From: JBOCEF01 sp050586345
Lineage (GTDB): Bacteria > Pseudomonadota > Alphaproteobacteria > Rhodobacterales > Rhodobacteraceae
Direction: 5' to 3'
Length of the DNA: 64,000 nucleotides
Assembly (NCBI RefSeq): GCF_050586345.1
Contig: NZ_JBOCEF010000022.1
Coordinates: forward strand, 8,702-72,701
Part shown: positions 52,726-60,766 of the stretch, in pieces
How positions within the stretch are numbered: position 1 is the first letter of the stretch
How the letters are laid out: each line of letters opens with the position of its first letter
Notes under the pieces: model-generated
What the model was told of the DNA's origin: nothing
Seen by the model: only the letters and a program-made list of their open reading frames with translations
Databases searched by the model: none
Position numbers and translations under genes: made by a program

Positions 52726-54129
52726 TCAGCGGTCCGGTCCCGCGCCAGTCCCGGCGCCGTCCCCGGCCCCATTCCCGGCTCCACCGTGGGCCCCACCCTG
52801 GGTCCCACCCTGGGTCCCGGCGCCCGCCCCCCGCCGCGCCCGGCGCAGGACGATCCCCGGCAGGCGCAGCGGGACCAGCAGGCTGCGGCCCATGGCATGG
52901 GCCAGCGGCCGGGTCCCGGCATGGGCGTAGAACGCGATCCACCCCGCCCCGGCATAGGACGCGACGGTCGCCGCCGCCGCCCCCATCGGCCCGCAGGCCG
53001 GGATCAGCGCCAGGTTCAGCGCCACGTTCAGCGCCGCCCCCAGCCCGTGCGACAGCAGCGAGAGCGCGAACAGCTCCTCGATCACCATCCACTTGCTGGC
53101 CACCACCCGCAGCGCCATGAAGATGCCCCCGGCGACATGCAGCTGCAGCACCGGCGCCGCGGCGGCGTAATCGGGCCCGAAGGCGATCCCGACCGCAAGC
53201 CCCGCCCCCAGCGCGATCGCCGCCATCGCCGCCCAGGACAGCAGCGCGATCCGGTCCAGCAGCCCCCGCACCGCCCCGAGATAGGCCCCCCGGTCCCGGT
53301 CGCGCAGCTCGGCCAGGTCCGGGAAGGCCGCGGTGGCGACCATCGCGGGCACGAAATGCCACAGCTCGGACAGCCGCGCCGCGGCGGCGTAGACGCCGAC
53401 CTCGGCCGTGCCGCGCATCTGCCCCAGCATCACCTGGTCGATCTTCAGGTTCGCCGTGGCGAAGCCCGCCGACAGCGCCAGGATCCAGGACCGGCGCAGC
53501 AGCTCGCCCGCCGCCCGGCGCGAGGGGGCCAGCGGCGGCGCCCCGCCCCGCCGCCTGAGCGCGAGGAACAGCATCCCCCCCGCCGCGATCTCGGCCGCGT
53601 GGATCGCGGCGATGCCGACCATCCCCGCCCCCGACAGCGCCGCCGCAGCCCGCCCGCCGGCGAACAGGATCGCGACCCCCGCCTGCCCCGCGGCGATGGC
53701 GGTGAAGCGCCGCCGCGCCTCCATCGCCAGCGCGCAGACCTGGAAGGCGCGGAAGGTCTCGCCCGCCAGCAGCACGAAGGCGGCGAGGTGCAGCCCCGGC
53801 TCGTCCGGCTTCAGGACCAGGATCGCCGCGCCGCCCAGCCCCAGCGCGACCGCCCCGGCCCCGAGACGGGCGAGCAGCGCGGTCCCGGCATATTCCCCCT
53901 CGCGCCCCGGCGCCTTCAGGATCGCGCGCACCAGGATGGCGTTCAGCCCCATCTCGGTCAGCGGCGCGAACAGGGCGGCGAGCGCCAGCGCGAAGCTCAG
54001 CGCCCCGAACTCCACGGGCCCGAGGCTGCGGCTGACCGCGGCCACGGCCCCGAGCCCCGCGAGCAGCGAGAGCGCGCGGCTCGCGACCAGCGCGGCCGAG
54101 GCCGAGAGCAGTCCGCGCCGCCCGCTCAT
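52726..54129 (-). CDS. Polysaccharide flippase (Wzx-like, MATE/MVF clan)
   Basis: A 467-residue membrane protein with about twelve to fourteen helices. The SRALSLLAGLGAVAAVSRSLGPVEFGALSFALAL region at 18-48 and the ATANLKIDQVMLGQMRGTAEVGVYAAAARLSEL region near 215-250 are typical of oligosaccharide flippases. The last 35 residues are Gly/Ala/Thr-rich repeats. It should move lipid-linked repeat units across the inner membrane. It overlaps the nitroreductase gene by 4 nt. Confidence 0.88.
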   Translation of the reverse strand: MSGRRGLLSASAALVASRALSLLAGLGAVAAVSRSLGPVEFGALSFALALAALFAPLTEMGLNAILVRAILKAPGREGEYAGTALLARLGAGAVALGLGGAAILVLKPDEPGLHLAAFVLLAGETFRAFQVCALAMEARRRFTAIAAGQAGVAILFAGGRAAAALSGAGMVGIAAIHAAEIAAGGMLFLALRRRGGAPPLAPSRRAAGELLRRSWILALSAGFATANLKIDQVMLGQMRGTAEVGVYAAAARLSELWHFVPAMVATAAFPDLAELRDRDRGAYLGAVRGLLDRIALLSWAAMAAIALGAGLAVGIAFGPDYAAAAPVLQLHVAGGIFMALRVVASKWMVIEELFALSLLSHGLGAALNVALNLALIPACGPMGAAAATVASYAGAGWIAFYAHAGTRPLAHAMGRSLLVPLRLPGIVLRRARRGAGAGTQGGTQGGAHGGAGNGAGDGAGTGAGPDR

Positions 54130-55364
54130 GCGCGCGCCGGGCCGCCCGGGGCCGGGGCGGCATCGGGACCCGACGCCGGGTCGGGGGCGGACGCCGGGGC
54201 GGAACCGGAGGCCGGGGCGGGACCCGACGCCGGGGCGGAACCGGACCCCGTTCCGGCGCCCGCCGCGCCGTCGGCGCCGCCCGCCGCGGCCGGGTCCGGC
54301 CCGTCATAGCTGCGCCACAGGTCCATCGACACCTTGGCCGAGGACGGGATCATCCCCCCCTCCAGCGGCAGGCCGACGGCGATCAGCATCACCACCCGCT
54401 CATCGGGCGCGAGGCCGATCTCCGCGCGCATCCGGCGCTCCTGCTTCGGCACGTCGGGCCAGTTGATGGGGCAGGAGGCGAGGCCGACCGTCTCCAGCGC
54501 GTACATGAAGCTCATCGCCGCGAGGCCGCCGTCGACATAGATCAGCCGCCGGTCGCGGGCATGGGGATAGGCGCGCATCCGCCCGACCAGGGCGACGATG
54601 CAGGGCATCCCCTCGGTGAAGCCGCCGGCGCCGCCCGCCAGCGCCGCGATCCGCTGCGCGCGGGCGGGGCTGTCGAACACCCGGAACTGCAGCGGCTGGC
54701 GGTTGCAGGCGCTGGGGCTGAGCCGCGCGATGTCGAGCGCGGCGTCGATCTGCGCCCGCGGCGGCGGATCGGGGCGGAACCAGCGGACCGAGCGGCGGCG
54801 GCGGGCCAGCGCCGCCAGCGCGCCGGGCCCCACCGGCGGCGCGCCCGGCGCCGGGCGCGGAAAGGGCAGGCGCGGGCCGTCGCCGGGCCAGGGATGCAGC
54901 GCGGGCGCGGGGCCCGCGGGGGGCGGCGGGGCGGCGCGGAACGCGGCCTCGGCCCGCGCGATCGCCGGGTCCTCGCCCACCGCGTCGAAATAGGCCGCCA
55001 TCACGTCATGGGCCCAGCGGAGCTCCTCGGCGTCCACCCCGCCGCGCGCGGCGGCGGCGTAGGCGGCGGCGGTCTCCTCGATGTAGTCGAGGCCGAACAC
55101 CGCCCGCCGCCCGGGCATCGAGAGGCCCTTCTCCAGCCGGTGGATGGCGCGGCGCAGGTGGTAATGGGTCGCTTCTTTCCCGTCCCGGTTGGCCTGGTGC
55201 ATGACCCGTCCGGCGAGGACGGCGCGGATCTCGCCGAGATAGCCCCCGGGCAGCGCCCGCGCGGCCCGCGGCGTGGCCGCCGCCCGCCCCAGCGCGTCGA
55301 GCCCGCGTTCGATCGCCGGCCCGAGCGCCCGGCGCAGCGCGCGGCGAGGGTTGAACAGGGTCAT
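54126..55364 (-). CDS. Nitroreductase family protein of the polysaccharide locus
   Basis: A 412-residue protein. A helical N-terminal part (1-150) carries HYHLRRAIHRLEKGLSMPGRR, a feature of nitroreductase-like proteins in polysaccharide loci. The FMN-binding nitroreductase domain follows (about 180-340; RRSVRWFRPDP and RLSPSACNRQPLQFRVF). The last 60 residues are Pro/Ala/Ser-rich repeats of the APASGP type. It is the first gene of the minus-strand operon. Its role may be redox modification of a sugar or a pyruvyl donor; it is not established. Confidence 0.8.
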   Translation of the reverse strand: MTLFNPRRALRRALGPAIERGLDALGRAAATPRAARALPGGYLGEIRAVLAGRVMHQANRDGKEATHYHLRRAIHRLEKGLSMPGRRAVFGLDYIEETAAAYAAAARGGVDAEELRWAHDVMAAYFDAVGEDPAIARAEAAFRAAPPPPAGPAPALHPWPGDGPRLPFPRPAPGAPPVGPGALAALARRRRSVRWFRPDPPPRAQIDAALDIARLSPSACNRQPLQFRVFDSPARAQRIAALAGGAGGFTEGMPCIVALVGRMRAYPHARDRRLIYVDGGLAAMSFMYALETVGLASCPINWPDVPKQERRMRAEIGLAPDERVVMLIAVGLPLEGGMIPSSAKVSMDLWRSYDGPDPAAAGGADGAAGAGTGSGSAPASGPAPASGSAPASAPDPASGPDAAPAPGGPARA

Positions 55365-55818
55365 CGGGGCGTCTCCGGGGGCAGGTCAGGGGGCATGTCT
55401 GCGGGCATGTCTGCGGGCGGGTCTCTGGGCGGGTCGTCGGCCGGGCTCCGGGGCGGCGTCCGAGGGGGCGGCGACGCCGCGCGGCGGGGGTTGTCCATGG
55501 GTCGCGGGTTCGGGCCGGGAATGCAAGCGCCCCGGGGCCGCGGGGGGGCCGGGGCGATGGACGCGCGCCGCCCGTCGCCGGGGCCGCCAAGGGCGCGCGC
55601 GCGCAAACGAGAGGGAGAGCGCGCGCGCAAAGGCCCCCCGCGCCGACGCGCGGGGGGCCTGCCGGCCCCGGCGGGGTTGGGGCCCGTTTCCCCGCCGGGG
55701 CCGGCCGCGCCCGACCCGCCGCCTCCCCCGCGCCCGGCAGGCCGTGCATCCGGCCGGGCGCCCACGCACGGGGCGGCGGATCGGAGCGGCGGGGGGCGCC
55801 TCGCCCCCCCGCCGCGCC
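55365..55818. other. 454-nt GC-rich gap with one terminator hairpin
   Basis: No gene is supported. The stretch consists of GC-rich low-complexity DNA, a CG dinucleotide run near 55600, and a hairpin at 55629-55658. The promoter of the polysaccharide operon should lie near 55365-55450, but no motif stands out. Confidence 0.45.
55629..55658 (-). terminator. Hairpin terminator downstream of the VPLPA-CTERM gene
   Basis: A perfect 13-bp stem (55629-55641 with 55646-55658), 4-nt loop and short TTT on the minus strand. It lies about 160 nt beyond the stop at 55819. Confidence 0.6.
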
Positions 55819-56691
55819 TCAGCCCTTGCGGCGCCCGCGCAGCCCCAGCGCGAACAGCCCCGCGGCCAGCAGCGCCGCGGGCGCCGGCAGCGGCACGTCG
55901 GCCCGGGCCCCCTCGAACACGATCGGCTCGCCGAAGATCACGTCGTCCATCACCACCGCGTCGCCGGCGCCGAAGCTTCCGTTCTGCAGCAGCGCCGCGG
56001 TCCCGGCGTCGATCGACACCCGCGCGATCTGCGGGTCGTCCAGCACGAGGCCGATGAAGGACAGGCCCGCATTCCCGGTCTGGGGCGAGGTCAGCGTCTC
56101 GATCAGCGCGCCGTTGAAGTCATAGAACTCCATCAGCACGCTGTCGGATTCCACGTCCGTGAACACCATGCCGAAGCCGCGCACCGCGGCGTGGATGGTC
56201 TGGTCCAGCGGGTCATAGAACTCCACGTCGAAGGTGGTGCCGCCCACCGGGGCGAAGAGGCGCTCGGGGCTGAAGGGGGTGAACCCGTTCGTGAATCCGA
56301 AGGCCGCGGGGGCCGGCTGGTCCGGGCCGTTGTCGGCGGCGGCCGAGCTGATCATGAAGCTGGTGGTGTCGCCGGTCGCCTCGAACTCGATCCCGCGGGC
56401 GCGGGGGGCCGCGTCGCCGTTGAAGAAATCCCCGGGGAACAGGTTCGGGTCGGCGACGGCGGCCGGGGCGCCGTCCCAGTTGATCTCGCGCCGCCCGTTC
56501 GGGTCGGCGTTGATCGGCGCGTTGGGGTTGAGCGGGCCGAGCGCCGCGCGGAAATCATCGACCAGCCCCTGGATCGAGGCCGCGTCCGGCCCGGCGCCCG
56601 AGAACACCACCGCGGCGGCGGGCTGGGCCGAGAGGGCGCCGAGGACGGCGGCGCAGAGGGCGGCGGCGGGAAAGCGCATTTTCGAAATCAT
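55819..56691 (-). CDS. VPLPA-CTERM sorting domain protein
   Basis: A 290-residue secreted protein with a signal peptide (about 1-27). A central beta-rich region with no recognised enzyme motif follows, with an FxGxGPDAAS start and DVESDSVLMEFYDFNG near 195. The C-terminal sorting signal is VPLPAPAALLAAGLFALGL then RGRR (about 265-288). VPLPA-CTERM proteins are processed by exosortase-type proteases and usually go with exopolysaccharide. No exosortase gene is in the window, but a polysaccharide locus lies next door. AAGGAAG precedes the ATG. The upstream promoter matches those of the subtilase and anti-sigma genes. Confidence 0.87.
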   Translation of the reverse strand: MISKMRFPAAALCAAVLGALSAQPAAAVVFSGAGPDAASIQGLVDDFRAALGPLNPNAPINADPNGRREINWDGAPAAVADPNLFPGDFFNGDAAPRARGIEFEATGDTTSFMISSAAADNGPDQPAPAAFGFTNGFTPFSPERLFAPVGGTTFDVEFYDPLDQTIHAAVRGFGMVFTDVESDSVLMEFYDFNGALIETLTSPQTGNAGLSFIGLVLDDPQIARVSIDAGTAALLQNGSFGAGDAVVMDDVIFGEPIVFEGARADVPLPAPAALLAAGLFALGLRGRRKG

Positions 56692-56738
56692 GGTGAACTT
56701 CCTTGCTGTGTGGCGGCCGGACGCGCCGGCCATGTCCC

Positions 56739-56770
56739 TTGGTCGGGCGACGGGACGCGGGGGTTCAAAA
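56739..56770 (-). promoter_or_regulatory. ECF-type promoter of the VPLPA-CTERM gene
   Basis: On the minus strand TTTTGAACC, 16 nt, then CGACCAA. This matches exactly in spacing and elements with the promoters at 58131-58161 and 58212-58244. It lies 48-79 nt before the start codon. Confidence 0.75.
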
Positions 56771-56814
56771 GTTTTTCGCGCCCCCGGCGAAAAACCCGCA
56801 ACCCGCTGCAGTGC

Positions 56815-56845
56815 AAAGAAAAAGCCCCCGCCGAAAGGCAGGGGC
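56815..56845 (-). terminator. Rho-independent terminator after the subtilase gene
   Basis: A 9-bp stem with one G-U pair (56824-56832 with 56837-56845), loop TTTC and a TTTTTCTTT tail on the minus strand, 42 nt after the stop at 56887. Confidence 0.82.
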
Positions 56846-56886
56846 CGGGGGTCGCGGACCCGTCCGGGGCGGCCCCGGGGGGGGGC

Positions 56887-58125
56887 CTAGCCGCCGCAGC
56901 CGCGCGGCGCGCGCAACAGGCCCGCGCCGTAATCCGGGTCCGGGCCGGGGGCCCCGAGATCGCGCGCCTCGGCCCCCAGCGCCGCGCGCACCGCCGCCGG
57001 GGCCGCGCCGTAAAGGCCCCGGTCCGACGCGATCCGCGCCGCCACGAAGGGCACGGCGATGGAGGTGCCGGTGGCGAAGCCCTCGCGCCCGCCGACCCGC
57101 ACCTTCACGTCCACCCCCGGCGCCGCCACGTCCACGTAATCGCCGCGCACCGCCCGGTCCCAGATCGCGCCGCCCGCATCCACCGCCGTCGCCGCCACCA
57201 CGTTGCCGAGCGCGGCCGGATAGCGCGGATCGGCCGCCGCGCCGTCATTGCCGACCGCCGCCACCAGCGTCACGCCCCGCGCCCGCGCCACGTCCACCCC
57301 GCGATCCAGCAGCTTGTTGTAGGGGCCGGCGAGGCTCACGTTCACCAGCCGCACCCCCTGCGCCGTCATCCAGTCGAGGCCGCGCAGCACGTCGTCCACC
57401 CCCGCCTCGGCCTCGCCGCGCGCAGACACCCCGATCACCGCGGCGGCATAGAGGGTCACGCCGCTCAGCCGCCGCGGGTCGGTCAGCACCGCCGCCACCT
57501 GGTCGCCATGGGGGATGTCCGCCGCCGGGCCGCGGTGGAAGGCGGCGGAGATCACCCGCACGCCGCGCAGCTCGGGCAGGTCCGGCGTCACCGCCGCGTC
57601 CAGCATCCCGATCGGCCCCGCCGCCGCGCAGGCGCCCCCGGCCCAGCCCAGCATCCCGTTGGCGTAGTCGAGCGGGTCGGCCGCGTCCTGCGCCGCCGCC
57701 GCGTCCCCGGCCGCGCCCGCCGCGCCTGCCGCGGGGCGGTAGGCGTGGTTGACCCCCGCGGTGGCGGAGGGCTCGATCCGCTCCAGCGCCGCGATGGCCT
57801 CGGCCCCGGTCAGCGGCGCGGGGAAGGTGTAGCGCTGCATCACCAGCGACAGGCCCGGCAGCTCCTCCTGCCCCCGCAGCGCGAAGCCGCCGGGGGCCGC
57901 GCCGGCGCGCAGCCGCGCCGCGGCGGCGGCGCCCGGCAGCAGCACGACCATCTCGCGCGCGTCCACCACCTGCGCGGCGCCGGCGCGGATCACCGCCTGA
58001 GGCGGCGGGTTCAACTCGAAATCCGGCGGCGGCGGCGGCGCGGCGCAGGCGGCGAGGCCGAGCGAGAGGGCGAGCGCGGCGAAGGGCGGGGCCGCGGCGG
58101 GGCGGCGGGGATCAATCTGCATCAT
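56887..58125 (-). CDS. S8 family serine peptidase, lipoprotein
   Basis: A 412-residue subtilase. It has a signal peptide with lipobox LAAC (about 23-26), so it is lipid-anchored in the periplasm or outer membrane. A propeptide-like region precedes the peptidase domain (about 170-400), which has the full triad: Asp176 (GMLDAAV), His206 (IPHGDQVA) and Ser355 (GTSIAVPF). The oxyanion Asn is in AVGNDG near 285. The gene is divergent from the anti-sigma gene. Its promoter matches an ECF pattern and would start transcription at or next to the ATG. It could cut a surface protein or act in the sigma/anti-sigma pathway. Confidence 0.88.
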   Translation of the reverse strand: MMQIDPRRPAAAPPFAALALSLGLAACAAPPPPPDFELNPPPQAVIRAGAAQVVDAREMVVLLPGAAAAARLRAGAAPGGFALRGQEELPGLSLVMQRYTFPAPLTGAEAIAALERIEPSATAGVNHAYRPAAGAAGAAGDAAAAQDAADPLDYANGMLGWAGGACAAAGPIGMLDAAVTPDLPELRGVRVISAAFHRGPAADIPHGDQVAAVLTDPRRLSGVTLYAAAVIGVSARGEAEAGVDDVLRGLDWMTAQGVRLVNVSLAGPYNKLLDRGVDVARARGVTLVAAVGNDGAAADPRYPAALGNVVAATAVDAGGAIWDRAVRGDYVDVAAPGVDVKVRVGGREGFATGTSIAVPFVAARIASDRGLYGAAPAAVRAALGAEARDLGAPGPDPDYGAGLLRAPRGCGG

Positions 58126-58130
58126 GCCTC

Positions 58131-58161
58131 TTCGTCGCGCCCGGGCGGGGCCCGGTTCAAA
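58131..58161 (-). promoter_or_regulatory. ECF-type promoter of the subtilase gene
   Basis: On the minus strand TTTGAACC, 16 nt, then CGACGAA. The -10 element ends 5 nt before the ATG at 58125, which implies a leaderless or nearly leaderless transcript. Confidence 0.75.
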
Positions 58162-58211
58162 GGTTTCGGCGAAAAGGTTAACGCATCCGGCCGCCGCCGC
58201 CGGGCAAGAAA

Positions 58212-58244
58212 TTTTTGAACCGCGCCGCACCGCCCTGCGACCAA
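58212..58244 (+). promoter_or_regulatory. ECF-type promoter of the anti-sigma gene
   Basis: TTTTTGAACC, 16 nt, then CGACCAA on the plus strand, about 80 nt before the ATG at 58324. The three copies in this region share the same elements and exact spacing, preceded by a GAAA patch. Confidence 0.78.
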
Positions 58245-58323
58245 TCCGAAAGGACCGCGCCGGGGCGGTTCACCCGCGGGCCGAAATCTGGAAGATGGTC
58301 CCGGGACGCAGTGGAGACGCGCC

Positions 58324-58920
58324 ATGGACGAGATCGACGACGACGACCGGCTGGCCGCCTGGCTGCAGGGGCGCCTCGCGCCCGCGGAGCGCGCGGCGTT
58401 CGAGGCCCGGCTTGCGTCCGACCCCGCCCTTCGGGCCGAGGCCGAGACCCTGCGCGCCGCCGCCGCCGCGCTCGGCGCCGCCGCCCCGCCCGCGGGCGCG
58501 AAGGCGGCGGGCTGGGCGCGCCTCTCGGCCGCGATCGAGGATGACCGGCGCATGACCCCCGCCAACAGCAACCGGCGCGCGGGGCTGCTGCGCATGGCCG
58601 CGGCGGCGGCGCTCGCCGTCGGGGCCTGGCAGGTCGCCGTCGTGCCGAACCTGCCCGCGTCCTGGACCGGGGGCGGCGGCTACGCCCCCGTCACCGCGCC
58701 CGCCCCGACGGAGGGCCCGACCCTGCGCGTCGCCTTCGCGCCCGGCGCCGCGGCGGCGCAGATCACCGCGCTGTTGCAGGAGGTCGGCGCCGAGGTGACG
58801 GGCGGGCCCGGGGCGCTCGGCCTCTACCGCCTGCGCTTCGCGGACGCGGCCGCGCGGGACGCCGCCGCCGAAACCCTCGCCGCCCGCACCGCGCTGGTCG
58901 TCGCGGTGGCGCCGGACTGA
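58324..58920 (+). CDS. Anti-sigma factor (membrane-anchored)
   Basis: 198 residues. The N-terminal cytosolic part (1-85) has the anti-sigma helix bundle beginning DRLAAWLQGRLAPAERAAFEARLASDPAL. A single transmembrane helix follows (about 90-108), then a periplasmic domain (about 125-195). No His-x3-Cys-x2-Cys zinc motif is seen. GGAG lies upstream of the ATG. It probably holds the ECF sigma factor encoded at 58981-59547 and is itself preceded by the shared ECF promoter, giving negative feedback. Sigma and anti-sigma genes are convergent here rather than in one operon. Confidence 0.84.
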   Translation: MDEIDDDDRLAAWLQGRLAPAERAAFEARLASDPALRAEAETLRAAAAALGAAAPPAGAKAAGWARLSAAIEDDRRMTPANSNRRAGLLRMAAAAALAVGAWQVAVVPNLPASWTGGGGYAPVTAPAPTEGPTLRVAFAPGAAAAQITALLQEVGAEVTGGPGALGLYRLRFADAAARDAAAETLAARTALVVAVAPD

Positions 58921-58980
58921 GGCGGGCCGGGGCGGCCCGGAGCGGCCCGGGGCGGACGGACGCGCGCGCCCTCGCCCCCC

Positions 58981-59547
58981 TCAGCCCGGGCGCCCGAGGC
59001 AGCGCATCAGCGCCTTCTTGGCATGGTGGATGCGGGTCTTGACGGTGCCCACGGGCACGCCCTCGCGCGCGGCGACGTCCGGGTAGGGCAGGTCCTCGAA
59101 GAACGCCAGCCGCACCGCCGCCCGCTGCGCCTCGGTCAAGCGCGCAAGGCAGGCGCGCACCCGCGCGGCGTCCTGCGCCGCCTCCAGCACCGCGGCGGGG
59201 CCGGGCGCCTCGTCGGCGCGCTCCGGCGTCTCGTCGGTGAAGGACAGCCGCCCGGACCGGCGCGCCCGGTCCACCAGCTTGTTGCGGGCGATGGCGAAGA
59301 TCCAGGTGCGCGCCGCGCTGCGCCCCGAGAACGCCCCCGCCTTGCGCCAGACCTCCAGCATCGCGTCCTGAACCGCGTCCGCCGCCGCCGCCTCGTCGCC
59401 CGCGCGCAGCCGCGCGAAGGCGAACAGCGCGTCGTGGTGCCGCTCGTAGAGCGCGCGCATCGCGGCCTTGTCGCCGCGCGCGATCCGCGCCAGCAGCAGC
59501 CGGTCATCCGCATCCCCTGGCTGGTCCCCTGGCGTGCCCATGCTCAT
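58981..59547 (-). CDS. ECF-type sigma-70 family sigma factor
   Basis: A 188-residue sigma factor with region 2 (about 20-90; LYERHHDALFAFARLRAGDE and RTWIFAIARNKLVD) and region 4 (about 130-185; LTEAQRAAVRLAFFEDLPYPDVAAREGVPVGTVKTRIHHAKKAL). No C-terminal extension is present. It most likely reads the GAACC-N16-CGACSAA promoters found at three neighbouring genes. I do not see that pattern in front of its own gene, so autoregulation is not supported. Start: ATG at 59547, with another two codons later. Confidence 0.88.
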   Translation of the reverse strand: MSMGTPGDQPGDADDRLLLARIARGDKAAMRALYERHHDALFAFARLRAGDEAAAADAVQDAMLEVWRKAGAFSGRSAARTWIFAIARNKLVDRARRSGRLSFTDETPERADEAPGPAAVLEAAQDAARVRACLARLTEAQRAAVRLAFFEDLPYPDVAAREGVPVGTVKTRIHHAKKALMRCLGRPG

Positions 59548-59807
59548 CCCGCGCCGCGGCGCCGCGCCCGCCGCGCGGTCCGGTTCCGTCCCCCTCCTTG
59601 GGATACCCCGGCGCGGGGCCGGGCGCCAAGCGCGCCGGCCGGGGCCGCGGCGAAAGGCGCCGCGGGCGCGGCCCGCCCCCCGCCGCGGGACGGCGGCCGC
59701 AATCGGGGGGTGCATTTCGCCGCGCCCGCCCCCCCTTAGAATGGCGCCCCCCGGCGCCTATCTCGGAACCGGACCCACAAGACGGATGCAGACAAGGGAG
59801 ACACGTC
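59548..59807. other. Divergent gap between the ECF sigma and USP genes
   Basis: A GC-rich 260-nt region with no supported gene. A TCGGAACCGGAC element lies 35 nt before the USP start and a related GACGGAACCG on the other strand before the sigma gene. Neither carries the CGACSAA -10 element at 16 nt. Confidence 0.4.
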
Positions 59808-60644
59808 ATGCCCGCGACCCCCATCGCCTCGATCCTCATCGCCTCGGACCTCTCTGCCCGCTCGGACCGCGCGTTGCAGCGCGGCTTCCGCCTCGCGCGC
59901 GCGCTGGGGGCCAAGGTCTCGGTGGTCGCGGCGGTCGATGACGACGCGCCCGGGCCGCTGTCCTCCGAGATCGCGGCGAAGACCCGCGCCCATCTCTCGG
60001 CCGCCGCGGCCCAGCTGGCCGGGGACGTGCCGCACGAGGTGAAGGTGGAGACGGGCGACCCCGTCTCGCTGCTGCTCGCGCATGTCAACGCGGGGGGGCA
60101 TGACCTCGCCGTCTTCGGGCGCCACCGCAGCCGCGGCGCGCTCGACGGGCTGCGGCCCTCGACCGTGGAAAGCGTGCTCTCCCATGCCCGCATCCCGGCG
60201 CTGATCGCCGCGGGGCCGGTGCATGACGGCTACGCGCGGGCGCTGGCGGCCACCGGGTTCTCGCCCGCCTGCCTGCGCGCCGCGACGCTGGCCCGCGCGC
60301 TCGCCCCGGGGGCCGAGCTGCGGGTGGCGCACATGTGGACGGCCCCGTTCGAGGGGCTGTCGGGGGGCGCCGACTCGCCCATGTCCCGCGCCGTGAAGGC
60401 CGAGACCGAGGCGCAGGCCGCCGCCTGGGCCGCGGGCGCCGGCGAGGCGCTGCCGCAGGTGGAGCTGAGCCATGGCGGGCTCGGGGCCGGGCTGCACGGG
60501 GTGATCGCCGCGTTCAAGCCCGACCTGCTGGCCATCGGCGCGCATACCCGCAGCCTGTCGTTCACCGGCCTCGGCGGCTTCGCGGCCGAGCTGCTGCGCG
60601 ACCCGCCCTGCGATCTGCTGATCACCCGCGGCGCGGCGGGCTGA
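59808..60644 (+). CDS. Universal stress protein, two Usp domains
   Basis: A 278-residue tandem Usp protein. Domain 1 (about 5-135) begins IASILIASDLSARSDRALQRG and domain 2 (about 150-275) ends with the IGAHTRSLSFTGLGGFAAELL segment. The ATP-binding G-2x-G-9x-G(S/T) loop is only partial in both halves (GRHRSRGALDG in domain 1). AAGGGAG precedes the ATG. UspE-like tandem proteins support stress survival. It is probably a single-gene transcript. Confidence 0.85.
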   Translation: MPATPIASILIASDLSARSDRALQRGFRLARALGAKVSVVAAVDDDAPGPLSSEIAAKTRAHLSAAAAQLAGDVPHEVKVETGDPVSLLLAHVNAGGHDLAVFGRHRSRGALDGLRPSTVESVLSHARIPALIAAGPVHDGYARALAATGFSPACLRAATLARALAPGAELRVAHMWTAPFEGLSGGADSPMSRAVKAETEAQAAAWAAGAGEALPQVELSHGGLGAGLHGVIAAFKPDLLAIGAHTRSLSFTGLGGFAAELLRDPPCDLLITRGAAG

Positions 60645-60766
60645 TCCCCGCGGGGGGGGAGGGGGCGCCCCCCCCTTCGACCGAAACGGCGCCCCGCCCC
60701 TCGCGGGCGGCGCGCCGCGCCCGCCGGGGGACCGGCCCCGGCCCCCGGCGTCCCCCCGCCGCCCGG

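Noticed and set aside
55273..58218. 981-codon open frame on the plus strand
   Set aside because: It is antisense to the VPLPA-CTERM and subtilase genes, has Arg/Gly-rich composition and no domain. High GC makes long shadow frames common in this window.
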